Source: CAWEHT01 sp963808455 (lineage in GTDB: Bacteria > Chloroflexota > Anaerolineae > CG2-30-64-16). Taken from it: DNA of 8,056 nucleotides. The position numbers were made by a program, and so were the translations under genes. Numbering within the stretch: the first letter of the stretch is position 1; the number at the start of each line of letters is the position of its first letter. Below are positions 7,284-8,056 of the stretch, one piece after another. Location: assembly GCA_963808455.1 (NCBI GenBank), contig CAWEHT010000441.1:1-8056 (forward strand). The letters run 5' to 3'. The notes under the pieces are model-generated. The model was not told the origin of the DNA. It saw nothing but the letters and a program-made list of their open reading frames with translations, and made no database searches.

Positions 7284-8056
7284 CTATCCCGATATGCGCC
7301 TGACGATCTGCGCAATTCGGGCGCTGGCTGCCCCCGTTTCGGTTCCAGTCGGATCGAGCTTCAAGCATAGCCGGAAGTGGAGTGTAGAACCCACCGTTGC
7401 CGTCAGCAACTCCCCCATCGTGTCCGCCAGATCCTGCACCTGTTCGGGCGTCAAGTCCAGTTCCCAGGTATGGGTGCCCGGGGTTTCCTTGCGCGTCTCC
7501 TTGTTGACGTCGATGACATCCCGCTTGGTGGGCTGCTGCTGCGGCACGCGAGCCGAACATTGGCAGCACCTGCGTAGTCGCAGGGCCAGGCGCTGGAGTC
7601 GAGCGTGCGCTCCAACAGCTGCGCGTGGAAGGCCCCTTCGAGGGCGTCCCGGACGGCCCGCCAGGGCAGGTTCCTGCCGGCCCGGGCCGACAGGGCCGCG
7701 GCGATTGACAGGGCCGTGCTTTCTTCGCCTTGCCAGGCTTCGGGCAGCCGCTCTGGCAAGATATCCACGGGTGAGATGGGCGCGGGCGGCAGTTGCAGGC
7801 AGGCCGCATCGGTCAGGAGACCGGCCGGGACGTCTTCGGACCAGATGCTGGCCGGGCCGGCGGTGAGCCAAAGCTTCCCGGCCTTGACCGCCGCTTGCAC
7901 GGCTGTCTCGATCGCCAGGCGCTCAGCCTTCGGGATGGCCACCGGCTCCTCATAGCCGCCCTTCGGCACCCTGACCACGTGGCCGCCGGCGAAATACGAG
8001 CGCAGCGCGCCGAAGGACAGCTCCGCCCCTGTCCAGAGCCCGGGCAACGCCTCGGG
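7284..8056 (-). CDS. C-terminal 257 residues of a DUF499-like large ATPase (partial, one frameshift)
   Basis: The gene runs off the right edge, so its start and any ATPase motifs are outside the window. The first frame (8056 to about 7550) contains FAGGHVVRVPKGGYEEP, WLTAGPASIWSEDVPAGLLT, APISPVDILPERLPEAW and WPCDYAGAANVRL. A one-base deletion near 7549 moves the reading to a second frame: VPQQQPTKRDVIDVNKE, then ELDLTPEQVQDLADTMGELL and FRLCLKLDP, with TAG at 7286-7284. Adding one C restores VRLRVP. From memory, the order of segments (winged-helix-like block with GPAS, a proline-rich turn, WPCDY, then a strand-helix-strand end) resembles the C-terminus of DUF499 proteins, ATPases often found beside DNA methylases in phage-defence clusters. 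The family assignment is tentative; the frame join is clear. Confidence 0.6.

Noticed and set aside
7069..7866. Plus-strand frame of about 265 codons across the remnant and the DUF499-like gene
   Set aside because: It lies opposite two better-supported minus-strand reading frames, and its second half is Arg/Pro/Gly-rich shadow text.

Overview
The window is GC-rich, with long antisense shadow frames. It looks like a piece of a Chloroflexota chromosome (Anaerolineae- or Caldilineae-like). The main clue is the first protein: a large secreted multidomain protein ending in the tail YLPLVKR, a C-terminus I associate from memory with secreted Chloroflexota proteins. The assignment is an inference and was not tested by any search.

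Layout. Bases 1-320 are mostly non-coding: a possible 10-codon tail of an upstream gene, a strong hairpin (127-161), a weaker hairpin and a 13-bp direct repeat, then a GGAGGT ribosome-binding site. On the plus strand, 321-4117 encodes a secreted zinc metalloprotease of about 1265 residues: signal peptide, beta-propeller-like N-terminus, metzincin-type HExxHxxGxxH catalytic domain, Ig-like segments, BACON-like domain and YLPLV tail. It needs one +1-base correction near 1289. Bases 4118-4415 separate it from the convergent next gene and are mostly filled by a 204-bp imperfect palindrome flanked by TA on both sides (4211-4418), which looks like a small non-autonomous mobile element.

On the minus strand, 6836-4416 encodes a Lon-family (S16) protease with an AAA_32-type ATPase region. 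It is interrupted by two frameshifts (near 6620 and 6450) that together restore the original frame. Upstream of it (6837-7283) lie a sigma70-like promoter, an orphan Shine-Dalgarno sequence, and a decayed N-terminal piece of what looks like a STAND/NACHT-type NTPase (7262-7021). The right edge (8056-7284, minus) holds the C-terminal 257 residues of a large protein resembling the DUF499 ATPase family, frameshifted near 7549. A DUF499-like gene followed 21 bases later by a STAND-like remnant suggests the edge of a defence island.

The protease and Lon genes are functionally unrelated (extracellular proteolysis versus intracellular quality control) and simply converge on the palindromic element. 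Every substantial gene carries at least one small indel. That points either to uncorrected sequencing errors in a metagenomic or long-read assembly, or to local decay; the sequence alone does not settle which.
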